Shown in pieces: positions 1-5,306 of a stretch of DNA of 5,774 nucleotides. Location of the stretch: NCBI GenBank assembly GCA_031296345.1, contig JARLFW010000031.1, positions 1-5,774 on the forward strand, in the 5' to 3' direction. The DNA comes from Nitrosotalea sp. (GTDB taxonomy: Archaea; Thermoproteota; Nitrososphaeria; Nitrososphaerales; Nitrosopumilaceae). The translations under genes and the position numbers were made by a program. How positions within the stretch are numbered: position 1 is the first letter of the stretch; each line of letters opens with the position of its first letter. The notes beneath the pieces were generated by a model. It made no database searches, was not told where the DNA came from, and saw only the letters and a list, made by a program, of their open reading frames with translations.

Positions 1-119
1 AAAAAGAAAATTATTATTCAAAATATTTTACGAACTCTCCAGCCATGGTAACAAATCATGGAGTTATCAAACTCAAGGGTTCTAATATTGACGAAGTGCA
101 AATAATTCAAAGGGGTTGA
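1..119 (+). CDS. 3' end of an unidentified protein gene (partial, truncated by window start)
   Basis: A reading frame is open from the window edge to a TGA at 117-119. The other two plus-strand frames are closed within it by TAA codons. It encodes 38 visible C-terminal residues, ending in a mixed strand-like stretch (VIKLKGSNIDEVQIIQRG). The stop lies 2 nt before the ATG of the next gene, and that gene's GGGG ribosome-binding motif (112-115) falls inside its last codons, which suggests a co-transcribed, translationally coupled pair. I do not recognise the family and no catalytic motif is visible in this fragment. The call rests on the open frame and the tight junction, so a chance open frame of this length remains possible. 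Confidence 0.55.
   Translation, partial: KENYYSKYFTNSPAMVTNHGVIKLKGSNIDEVQIIQRG
112..115 (+). promoter_or_regulatory. Shine-Dalgarno-like site deciding the start of the 134-aa gene
   Basis: The motif AGGGG at 111-115 ends 6 nt before the ATG at 122, good spacing for an archaeal ribosome-binding site. An in-frame TTG at 116 directly abuts the motif and would leave no spacing, so ATG 122 is preferred. Most other genes in the window instead look leaderless; a Shine-Dalgarno site here fits a gene internal to an operon. Confidence 0.5.
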
Positions 120-121
120 AA

Positions 122-526
122 ATGACACAAGAACTTAATCCAGTACCGTGGGGCGCTCAGGACAGATTTCAAGCACACTTTATTGTAAAAACTCATCAGC
201 ATGATGTATCCGAAGAAGATTTTCTTGCAAGACCAAAACTTGAAACCAAGGGATATTTTGCTTCAAAGAGAGTAACTGAGGTTAAGTGGATTGGCGGTAC
301 TCTGGCAGATGTTTTGAACTCTGATGCTGAACTTAAGAACATGATAACAAGATTGTCATACGAAGATGCACATATCACTGTGGAGCCAACTAAAGGCGAT
401 ATCAGAATTTATGGCAAATGGAAAGATAGCTATAATTTTGTAATGACAAAAGAATTATTTGCAGTGTATGACCGTATTGCTTCTAACATTAAAAGAGAAT
501 TAGGCTCTCCACCAGTCCAAAGCTAA
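122..526 (+). CDS. Unidentified 134-aa protein
   Basis: The ATG at 122 was chosen over an in-frame TTG at 116 because of the GGGG ribosome-binding motif 6 nt upstream. The product is 134 aa, soluble, without signal peptide, membrane segment or cysteine. The N-terminal third (residues 1-45) is polar and rich in H, D, E and K. A compact middle (46-85, KRVTEVKWIGGTLADVL and onward) is followed by a likely beta-hairpin (84-108, HITVEPTKGDIRIYGKW) and a C-terminal helix (109-127, KELFAVYDRIASNIKREL). I do not recognise the family; a lineage-restricted conserved protein is my guess. It follows the upstream partial gene by 2 nt and its last 27 bp overlap the 3' end of endA on the other strand. Confidence 0.8.
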   Translation: MTQELNPVPWGAQDRFQAHFIVKTHQHDVSEEDFLARPKLETKGYFASKRVTEVKWIGGTLADVLNSDAELKNMITRLSYEDAHITVEPTKGDIRIYGKWKDSYNFVMTKELFAVYDRIASNIKRELGSPPVQS

Positions 527-1033
527 GCAATCAACTTTATCTCCTTTTGGAATTGCCAGAATGAATTGTTTTCTTACTGTTGTTGCTAATCTTCCGGCTA
601 GGACAACACTTGTTGCAGATATGGTATCTGTGGAATTGTACACTTGAAGAAGATATGGTGCATGGTCAATTCCGGGTCCTTTTTGATATACTGCAAAATC
701 GCAACCAAACTTGATTCCAGGATTTACAATATATCCTTTGTCTCTGAAATCTTTGTACACCGTGTATTTTTTATCAAAATTGTGATATTCTTTTCTGCAT
801 ATCTCCAGAAGCTCCTTTTGTGTAACAAGTTTTTTGGTATGAAATACTTTGAGTTTTGATTTTTCTTGTAAATAGAGTCCTTCTATAAGATCTAAAATCA
901 AAGGTACGTTTATCTCCTCAGGCTTTGGTTTTGTCATGCCAATTGGTTTTCCATAATACCCTGCAATGAAGAGGGCGCGAGAGTCTTCAATATTCCAAAC
1001 TATTATCCTGTTTTCTATTAGGTCTCCTTTCAA
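500..1033 (-). CDS. endA: tRNA-splicing endonuclease, catalytic subunit EndA
   Basis: EndA cuts introns from precursor RNAs at bulge-helix-bulge sites, leaving 2',3'-cyclic phosphate ends. The 177-aa length matches homotetrameric archaeal EndA (about 179 aa in Methanocaldococcus jannaschii). The N-terminal domain is about residues 1-75, followed by the catalytic domain with YTVYKDFRDKGYIVNPGIKFG (90-110, seen as two blocks around 100) and YQKGPGIDHAPYLLQV (116-131). By family comparison the catalytic triad is Tyr116, His124 and Lys155 (in TTVRKQFILAIP), all present. Compared with my memory of the M. jannaschii enzyme, about ten extra residues lie near 28-42 (GKPIGMTKPKPEE), where crenarchaeal catalytic subunits carry a specificity loop. 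The start is TTG at 1033; an ATG at 1038-1036 is out of frame and no in-frame ATG lies near. It is last in the minus-strand run, 79 nt after the DUF47 gene. Confidence 0.93.
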   Translation of the reverse strand: MKGDLIENRIIVWNIEDSRALFIAGYYGKPIGMTKPKPEEINVPLILDLIEGLYLQEKSKLKVFHTKKLVTQKELLEICRKEYHNFDKKYTVYKDFRDKGYIVNPGIKFGCDFAVYQKGPGIDHAPYLLQVYNSTDTISATSVVLAGRLATTVRKQFILAIPKGDKVDCLALDWWRA

Positions 1034-1060
1034 ATCATTTTTAATAAAAAAGATAATCGA

Positions 1061-1066
1061 TTTTAG
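1061..1066 (-). promoter_or_regulatory. Possible TATA box for endA
   Basis: On the minus strand the stretch reads ACACTAAAATC, a TATA-like element centred about 30 nt upstream of the TTG start at 1033. Transcription would begin near 1037, giving a leader of only a few nucleotides. The 79-nt gap is generally A/T-rich, so other TATA-like stretches (for example TTTATTAAAA near 1041-1050) compete and this assignment is weak. Confidence 0.3.
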
Positions 1067-1112
1067 TGTTTACAATTAATTGACAAAAAAATGAAGAGAG
1101 TATTTTAAAATT

Positions 1113-1769
1113 TTATAGGCTAAGAGCCAACAAAATGAATGAATCTGATACTTGAAGGACCTTGTCTGACATTTCTTCAATTCCTTCTACTACATCCTTT
1201 AGAAGCAATAGCTCTTTTGTTGTGGCAGTTTCGTCAAGTACTCTGATGCTTAGTGCTCTATACTTGTCATCTACCAATCTCTCTATCTTCTGTGCCTCGT
1301 GGGCAAGATCAATTGCCACAGTACTGTTGTTGCTTGCAAGCGCCCTGATTATTTCATTGATTTTATGAATCTGGTCTACAGCTAATTCTATTAGTTCTTT
1401 AAGATCCTTGTCAAGCTTTTCTTTTTTGAGTGTGGCTCCCTTGATATTTGAGAGTTTAAAGGCAATGCCTGTGATGTATCCTGCGATTTCATCCATTGTA
1501 TATGCCGAGTTCAAAAGATTCTCTCTGTTCATCATGAGACCTCCAACATCTGAAATTTCTCTAGTAATCTTTCTACGAAGAGCTTCTACTTCATCTTCGG
1601 TATTCTTTATTCGCTCAAGTAGTTGTTTTATTTCAGCTTTGTCTGCCTTGATAATCAAACCAGGCAGAATTGATAGATCTCTCACAGCGTTGAGAATTCT
1701 ATTTATTTCGTCTTGTAAAACGGCAAGGGCCTTTCTCTTTGCCTGAACTTCAAGTTCTCCGCTATACAT
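1113..1769 (-). CDS. DUF47 / PhoU-like helical-bundle protein
   Basis: This 218-aa protein, starting at ATG 1769, is almost entirely alpha-helical with heptad-like Leu/Ile/Val spacing and no transmembrane segment. Helical blocks run at about 4-32, 42-73, 86-108, 115-145, 150-180 and 186-212. Acidic clusters match the metal-binding style of the PhoU/DUF47 superfamily: NTEDEVEALRRKI (56-68), AHEAQKIERLVDDKY (156-170) and EGIEEMSDKVLQVSD (195-209). DUF47 proteins are often encoded beside Pit-type phosphate or inorganic-ion transporters and are thought to regulate them, but no transporter lies in this window, so a phosphate role is inference only. It sits 70 nt after the ligase gene and 79 nt before endA on the same strand. 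A generic coiled-coil protein is the main alternative. Confidence 0.7.
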   Translation of the reverse strand: MYSGELEVQAKRKALAVLQDEINRILNAVRDLSILPGLIIKADKAEIKQLLERIKNTEDEVEALRRKITREISDVGGLMMNRENLLNSAYTMDEIAGYITGIAFKLSNIKGATLKKEKLDKDLKELIELAVDQIHKINEIIRALASNNSTVAIDLAHEAQKIERLVDDKYRALSIRVLDETATTKELLLLKDVVEGIEEMSDKVLQVSDSFILLALSL

Positions 1770-1839
1770 CTAGAGATTTTAAACTAGGCCTGCGGCTAAT
1801 AATCCTTGCGTAAATCACGTGTAACTCTGAATTATTTTC

Positions 1840-3606
1840 TCAAGATTGTCTTTCGTCTTGGATAACACGTTTTTGACTATTGTATAAAGTCAAGATCTCA
1901 TCTATAGTAGTAGCATTTTCAGATGTTTTCTCAAATCTTATTTTTCCAGTGAATTTTGGAAATCGAAGAGCCAATCCGCTACCTTTTCTAATTTTATCCA
2001 TGGCAACTTTATGAATTGGGCTAAGCGTTATCTCTGATGCAACAATCTCTATTACAACTTCTGGTTCAAACCATACATCTGCTTCAAGACCACTTTCAAT
2101 TCTTGGGTCTTTTTTCACAGTTATTTTATCTGCAAGAATTTGGTAAAATTGATCCAAACTCTCGTCTGTAAATCCAGTTCCAACTTTACAAATGCTAGGA
2201 AATGCATCAATTTGATCGTTATATGCTGATAGTAATAATGCTCCATATCTCCCAGTTCTTCTACCTCTTCCATAAAATGCCCCCACTACAACCAAGTCCA
2301 AACTGTCTCCCAATTCATTTCTATATTCACGCTTGAGTTTTAGCCAGTTACTTGCTCTTGCTCCTGCACGGTATGGTGAGTCAAGTTGCTTGAGCATAAT
2401 CCCCTCACATCCGGCGTTTATTGCATTCTCTAAACTATCTTCTACTTCGTTCTCTGTTTTGACTAGTGTCATTGGCATGACTTTGGCAAAAGGATCTTCA
2501 ACTATTATTCTCTCAAGAGTTTTTCTTCTTTCCTTGTATGATATCTCTAAGCAGCTTTTTCCATCTTCTAACAATACATCAAAGAAATTTACCGTTATGG
2601 GATATTCTTGAACTGCTTTGGCAATCTTGTATTTGCGTCTTCGATGCATTAATTCTTGAAACGGAAGAAATTCTCCAGTCTCGTCATTTATTGCAACAAT
2701 CTCTGCTTCTAGTATGACTTCATTTGATTTCAAAGATTTTCCAATGTTTTCTACAATGTCTGGATAATAGTTGGTTATGTTTTCCAGACTTCTTGAATAC
2801 AGAATAATTTTTTCTCCCTGTCGATGAACCTGCACTCTTTCACCGTCTAGCTTGTATTCTGATGCAAATTCTAAACCCATCTTTTCCTGGGCCTCTTGCG
2901 GACTTTTGACTCTCTCTGCAAGCATTGGTCTAATTGGGCTGAAAATTTTTACCTGAAAATCTTTTAAAGAATTTATTCCGTCTTTTGAAACGGCTTGAGA
3001 TACTTTTCCTAAATCACTGCATACGTTATATGCATGTTCTAAAACAGGTCTGTTTTCTTTAGAGCCTGTATATGCAACAGAAAGGGCATCAAGTATTGTA
3101 TAGTCTGCAATTCCTAATCGAAGATTTGATGTAATTATTTTTGCGATAAATCCTCCTTCTGTTGGAGTTGCATCATTTAGTAGACTGGAAATGTATTTCA
3201 TCTTCATGTCTTGGGACCTTGCACCTTTGAGTTCTGCAATTTTGTATAGTGTATCGTATACTCTTTCAACTGTGATATCTTGGTTTAGAAATGTCGTCTG
3301 CGTTTTTTGTTCTAATATCTTTGACGCTACCTGACCAAAATCTCCAGTCTCCTTGTACTCGTGCTCTATTTTTTTGACTGATATCCCAGATGATTTTGAT
3401 AATGCTCTTATTGCAATCTTTTCAGCAATGCCTATCTCTACGCCCTCATGGTCAGGTCTGAGTTTTCCTTGAAGGAGATAGACAACTTTTGGTATAATGT
3501 CAGGAGGTGTAATTTTAAAAAGATCCACAAGATGCTGTGTTAGTTCAAGTCTCTTTGTAGTACTCTCCATGTAACTTAGGGTATCTGCAACAAGTGAGAA
3601 TTTCAT
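1840..3606 (-). CDS. lig: ATP-dependent DNA ligase (archaeal DNA ligase I type)
   Basis: It seals nicks in duplex DNA during Okazaki-fragment joining and repair, via enzyme-AMP and DNA-AMP intermediates. At 588 aa it has the usual archaeal length and appears intact. The N-terminal DNA-binding domain (about 1-220) contains LRLGIADYTILDAL (162-175). The adenylation domain has motif I YKLDGER (251-257) with Lys252 as the predicted AMP-carrying lysine, SRSLENIT (271-278), FFDVL (341-345), EGIMLK (401-406) and WLKLKR (421-426). The OB-fold domain ends with RFPKFTGKIR (548-557) and the TTIDEI segment. QTTFL (103-107) aligns by position with the PCNA-binding QKSFF of Pyrococcus ligase. The ATG at 3606 gives the expected N-terminus (LVADTL...ESTTKRLELT). 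It lies 37 nt after the 95-aa gene on the same strand. Confidence 0.97.
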   Translation of the reverse strand: MKFSLVADTLSYMESTTKRLELTQHLVDLFKITPPDIIPKVVYLLQGKLRPDHEGVEIGIAEKIAIRALSKSSGISVKKIEHEYKETGDFGQVASKILEQKTQTTFLNQDITVERVYDTLYKIAELKGARSQDMKMKYISSLLNDATPTEGGFIAKIITSNLRLGIADYTILDALSVAYTGSKENRPVLEHAYNVCSDLGKVSQAVSKDGINSLKDFQVKIFSPIRPMLAERVKSPQEAQEKMGLEFASEYKLDGERVQVHRQGEKIILYSRSLENITNYYPDIVENIGKSLKSNEVILEAEIVAINDETGEFLPFQELMHRRRKYKIAKAVQEYPITVNFFDVLLEDGKSCLEISYKERRKTLERIIVEDPFAKVMPMTLVKTENEVEDSLENAINAGCEGIMLKQLDSPYRAGARASNWLKLKREYRNELGDSLDLVVVGAFYGRGRRTGRYGALLLSAYNDQIDAFPSICKVGTGFTDESLDQFYQILADKITVKKDPRIESGLEADVWFEPEVVIEIVASEITLSPIHKVAMDKIRKGSGLALRFPKFTGKIRFEKTSENATTIDEILTLYNSQKRVIQDERQS

Positions 3607-3630
3607 CTGACGATGTTTGTGGTATGTAGG

Positions 3631-3638
3631 ATAAAAGG
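3631..3638 (-). promoter_or_regulatory. Possible TATA box for the DNA ligase gene
   Basis: The minus strand reads CCTTTTAT here, centred about 28 nt upstream of the ligase ATG at 3606. It sits in the 37-nt gap after the 95-aa gene, so the ligase may have its own near-leaderless promoter as well as read-through from upstream. The match to an archaeal TATA consensus is only moderate. Confidence 0.35.
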
Positions 3639-3643
3639 TTGAG

Positions 3644-3931
3644 TTATTTCTTGTGTAAATGTGCTTGAATTTTTAATTTAATTTCTGTTGTCCTCTTTGA
3701 AATTATTGTATGAAAATCAGTATGCTCTTCCGAGTCCAAAAATCGTTTATTTCTTCTAAGGAATCCGTCAAAGAATACTCCGCCAACATATCCCACGTAC
3801 AGTCCAACGGCAAAATCTTCCATGTTTGTTGTTGGCCATGATCCTGCCTCTGATAATACCATTGTTGGATAATCAAGAGCATATGTTATCACATCGTTTA
3901 GGTTTTTTTCTTCGATTACATCTAATCCCAT
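3644..3931 (-). CDS. Unidentified 95-aa protein upstream of DNA ligase
   Basis: The ATG at 3931 is supported by a TATA-like element about 26 nt upstream. The protein has an N-terminal amphipathic stretch (1-28), a Gly/aromatic-rich centre (AVGLYVGYVGGVFFDGFLRR, 41-60) and a polar C-terminus with several His and Lys (66-95, ending HLHKK). The centre is moderately hydrophobic and could be a short membrane-contacting or buried helix, but it is interrupted by Gly and Asp and I do not call it a transmembrane segment. I do not recognise the family. It heads the minus-strand run that continues with the DNA ligase 37 nt later, and is divergent from the S25e gene across 80 bp. Confidence 0.72.
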   Translation of the reverse strand: MGLDVIEEKNLNDVITYALDYPTMVLSEAGSWPTTNMEDFAVGLYVGYVGGVFFDGFLRRNKRFLDSEEHTDFHTIISKRTTEIKLKIQAHLHKK

Positions 3932-3953
3932 GACAAAAAGCTGCGTGATCTAG

Positions 3954-3960
3954 TATTTAG
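3954..3960 (-). promoter_or_regulatory. TATA box for the 95-aa gene (leaderless spacing)
   Basis: On the minus strand the sequence AAGAAATTCTAAATACT combines an A-rich BRE-like stretch with the TATA-like CTAAATA, centred 26 nt upstream of the ATG at 3931. This is the spacing expected if transcription starts at or next to the start codon. It lies about 28 nt from the S25e TATA box on the opposite strand, so the two divergent genes appear to use separate elements. Confidence 0.5.
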
Positions 3961-3981
3961 AATTTCTTAAAATTTTGTTCG

Positions 3982-3989
3982 TTTATAAA
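3982..3989 (+). promoter_or_regulatory. TATA box for the S25e gene (leaderless spacing)
   Basis: TTTATAAA is a near-ideal archaeal TATA box centred about 26 nt before the ATG at 4012. Transcription should start at about 4010-4012, so the mRNA is predicted to be leaderless. This argues against the in-frame TTG at 4006, which would fall upstream of the predicted transcript start. Confidence 0.7.
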
Positions 3990-4011
3990 TAGGAGAGAAA
4001 AAGAATTGGGT

Positions 4012-4323
4012 ATGGGTGGCGGTAAGAAACAATCTCCTGCACAAGCAGAAAAAACTCAGACAGCTGAGGCTGACAAGAAGGGCGGTCAAAAGAAGGGAGA
4101 TAAGAAAGAGCAGAAGCAAAGAACAAACATCTCTGTTATAGTAGATGAGAACCAGGCCATGAATTTCATTAAAGGTGCAAAGGTATTCACAGTTCAAGAA
4201 TTATCTAGACAGGCTAATGTCAAAATATCTGCAGCAAATGCATTTTTACAAAATCAGTTGAAAAAGGGGTCAGTGAAAAGAATAGGTGGCTATAGCGGAC
4301 ACCACATCTACGTTCCAGCCTGA
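4012..4323 (+). CDS. rps25e: 30S ribosomal protein S25e
   Basis: S25e is a small-subunit ribosomal protein shared by eukaryotes and some archaea and absent from bacteria. The product is 103 aa from ATG 4012. Residues 1-38 form a Lys/Gln/Gly-rich, low-complexity basic tail (KKGGQKKGDKKEQKQR at 22-37) typical of the family and suited to binding rRNA. Residues 39-103 form the winged-helix core: NFIKGAKVFTVQELSRQANV (51-70), KISAANAFLQNQLKKGSVKR (71-90) and the closing strand YSGHHIYVPA (94-103). It is divergent from the 95-aa gene, and its last 16 bp overlap the 3' end of the cyclophilin-like gene on the other strand. Spacing from a strong TATA box supports ATG 4012 over TTG 4006. Confidence 0.92.
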   Translation: MGGGKKQSPAQAEKTQTAEADKKGGQKKGDKKEQKQRTNISVIVDENQAMNFIKGAKVFTVQELSRQANVKISAANAFLQNQLKKGSVKRIGGYSGHHIYVPA

Positions 4324-4694
4324 GTTATTGTAAATATATCTCCGGGTTTTACATCTTTCAAAGATTCAATGTTTGATGTTACTTTACCAATTAATGTCAT
4401 AGATTTTGTAGATGATATATCGTCCATGAAAAAACAAATCGAACTATTAGAGGCCAAAAATCCGACATCTCCTTTTTTGAATTGAGTTCGTAATTTTTCT
4501 CCTCCTGCTCTAATGGTTGTATCAACAAACGCTATGCTTATACCGATCATGTGGGCGTTGCCCTCGATTGGAATTGATCTCATTATAGTCCCGACTGTCT
4601 TTGGTGCTAGGTGACGCTTTAATTCTAAATTGAGACTAGTCTTACCCTTTAGAGTTAGGACCAGTTCTTGCTTGGAAACAGAGCCTGCGCTCAT
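4308..4694 (-). CDS. Small cyclophilin-like-fold protein (TM1367-type family)
   Basis: The 128-aa product starts at ATG 4694. It resembles the small cyclophilin-like family whose structural prototype is Thermotoga TM1367: an opening strand (LVLTLKGKTSLNLELKRHLA, 11-30), a helix leading to SIPIEGNAHMIG (40-51), the FKKGDVGFLASNSSICFFMDD region (72-92) and a closing LIGKVTSNIESLKDVKPGDI segment (101-120). These proteins share the beta-barrel of cyclophilins, but peptidyl-prolyl isomerase activity has not, to my knowledge, been established for them, so I assign no reaction. No signal peptide or membrane segment is seen. The gene is divergent from rpoK across 51 bp with a shared TATA element, and its end overlaps S25e by 16 bp. 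Confidence 0.7.
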   Translation of the reverse strand: MSAGSVSKQELVLTLKGKTSLNLELKRHLAPKTVGTIMRSIPIEGNAHMIGISIAFVDTTIRAGGEKLRTQFKKGDVGFLASNSSICFFMDDISSTKSMTLIGKVTSNIESLKDVKPGDIFTITQAGT

Positions 4695-4715
4695 TTTTGA
4701 CGAGAAGGATTATGA

Positions 4716-4723
4716 ATATATAA
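4716..4723. promoter_or_regulatory. Shared, near-palindromic TATA box between the cyclophilin-like gene and rpoK
   Basis: ATATATAA lies in the middle of the 51-bp divergent gap. Its centre (about 4719.5) is about 26 nt from the rpoK ATG at 4746 on one side and about 26 nt from the opposite ATG at 4694 on the other. No other convincing TATA sequence is present for either gene. On the minus strand the upstream AAGAAACG is a good BRE-like element; on the plus strand GGATTATG is a weaker one. Both transcripts are predicted to be leaderless. Confidence 0.65.
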
Positions 4724-4745
4724 CGTTTCTTTATCCAACAACACA

Positions 4746-5252
4746 ATGTCGGATGAACCTGAGGAAGTTAGTGTAGATACTGAAGAGGTTCAACCAGTAG
4801 AGGAAGAAGAACCAATCATAGGACCAGTTGTAGTTGAAACTACTGAAGTTCCAGTAGAGGAAGAGGAAGAGGTCAAACCAGGAAAGAAAGGAAAGAAAGA
4901 GCTTAGTGCAGAAGAAATTGCAGAACAAGAGAGATTAAGAAAGATAATTGACGCACGTGAAATTATAGACGTAGATCCAATTCATGAAGTAATAGAATAT
5001 GAGATGACTGGAAAAGGCAAGGTAATGATAGGTCCTCCAACATTGACAAGATTTGAAAAAGCCAGAATACTTGGGGCAAGAGCATTACAATTATCATTGG
5101 GAGCACCACCTTTCATACCGATACCAAAAGATGTTGCTACATCACTTGATCTTGCTTATGCTGAACTTGAAAAACGTGTTATTCCTATTACAATAAGAAG
5201 AGTTTTGCCAAACGGTGACTTTCAAAACATTCCAATCGATCTTTTCGATTAA
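4746..5252 (+). CDS. rpoK: DNA-directed RNA polymerase subunit K (Rpb6/omega-like) with acidic N-terminal extension
   Basis: RpoK is the archaeal counterpart of eukaryotic Rpb6 and bacterial omega and supports assembly and stability of the polymerase around its largest subunit. The family core is unmistakable: LTRFEKARILGARALQLSLG (100-119) followed by APPF, then LDLAYAELEKRVIPITIRR (134-152) and VLPNGDFQNIPI (153-164). The protein is 168 aa, much longer than the roughly 55-90 aa of many archaeal RpoK proteins. The extra part is an acidic tail: residues 1-43 contain 18 Asp/Glu and no Lys/Arg. A short basic patch (KPGKKGKK, 44-51) and a charged helix (53-72) follow. ATG 4746 is supported by TATA spacing. 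Alba follows 54 nt downstream on the same strand. Confidence 0.95.
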   Translation: MSDEPEEVSVDTEEVQPVEEEEPIIGPVVVETTEVPVEEEEEVKPGKKGKKELSAEEIAEQERLRKIIDAREIIDVDPIHEVIEYEMTGKGKVMIGPPTLTRFEKARILGARALQLSLGAPPFIPIPKDVATSLDLAYAELEKRVIPITIRRVLPNGDFQNIPIDLFD

Positions 5253-5272
5253 TGGATGAATGGTCGATAAGA

Positions 5273-5280
5273 CTTTAATA
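5273..5280 (+). promoter_or_regulatory. Possible TATA box for the Alba-family gene
   Basis: CTTTAATA is centred at about 5276.5, which would place transcription initiation near 5302-5303, a few nucleotides before the TTG start at 5307. It sits in the 54-nt gap after rpoK, so the Alba gene may be transcribed independently as well as by read-through. Confidence 0.45.
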
Positions 5281-5306
5281 GAATGTGTAAATGGTGGTGG
5301 TAGGGT

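Noticed and set aside
44..62. Inverted repeat CCATG...CATGG
   Set aside because: Five-base arms around a 9-nt spacer inside a coding frame, with no T-run or operator context, are within chance expectation.
157..198. Minus-strand C-box-like TGATGA (193-198) and D-box-like CTGA (157-160), as for a C/D box guide RNA
   Set aside because: The motifs are short, there is no convincing C'/D' pair or terminal stem, and they lie antisense inside a coding gene. Chance occurrence is likely.
1162..1746. Plus-strand 68-aa and 112-aa frames opposite the DUF47 gene
   Set aside because: Ser/Leu/Ile-rich composition is typical of the antisense of a helical Glu/Lys-rich gene; the minus-strand frame covers both and has recognisable family features.
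2333..2611. Plus-strand 92-aa frame inside the ligase gene
   Set aside because: It is antisense to conserved ligase motifs IV and V, has no promoter, and is serine-rich as expected for a shadow frame.
500..3606. Ligase and EndA as a joint intron-splicing unit
   Set aside because: The ligase has all the features of a DNA ligase, and archaeal tRNA halves are joined by RtcB-type ligases. Same-strand proximity with an intervening DUF47 gene is not evidence of a shared pathway.
4006..4011. In-frame TTG start for S25e with AGGAG at 3991-3995 as its ribosome-binding site
   Set aside because: The strong TATA box at 3982-3989 predicts a transcript beginning at about 4010-4012, so neither the AGGAG nor the TTG would be in the mRNA.
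4731..4928. Minus-strand 65-aa frame rich in Phe, Trp and Leu opposite the start of rpoK
   Set aside because: It is the antisense reading of the Glu-rich rpoK tail (GAA/GAG become TTC/CTC), and it runs across the divergent promoter. There is no independent support.
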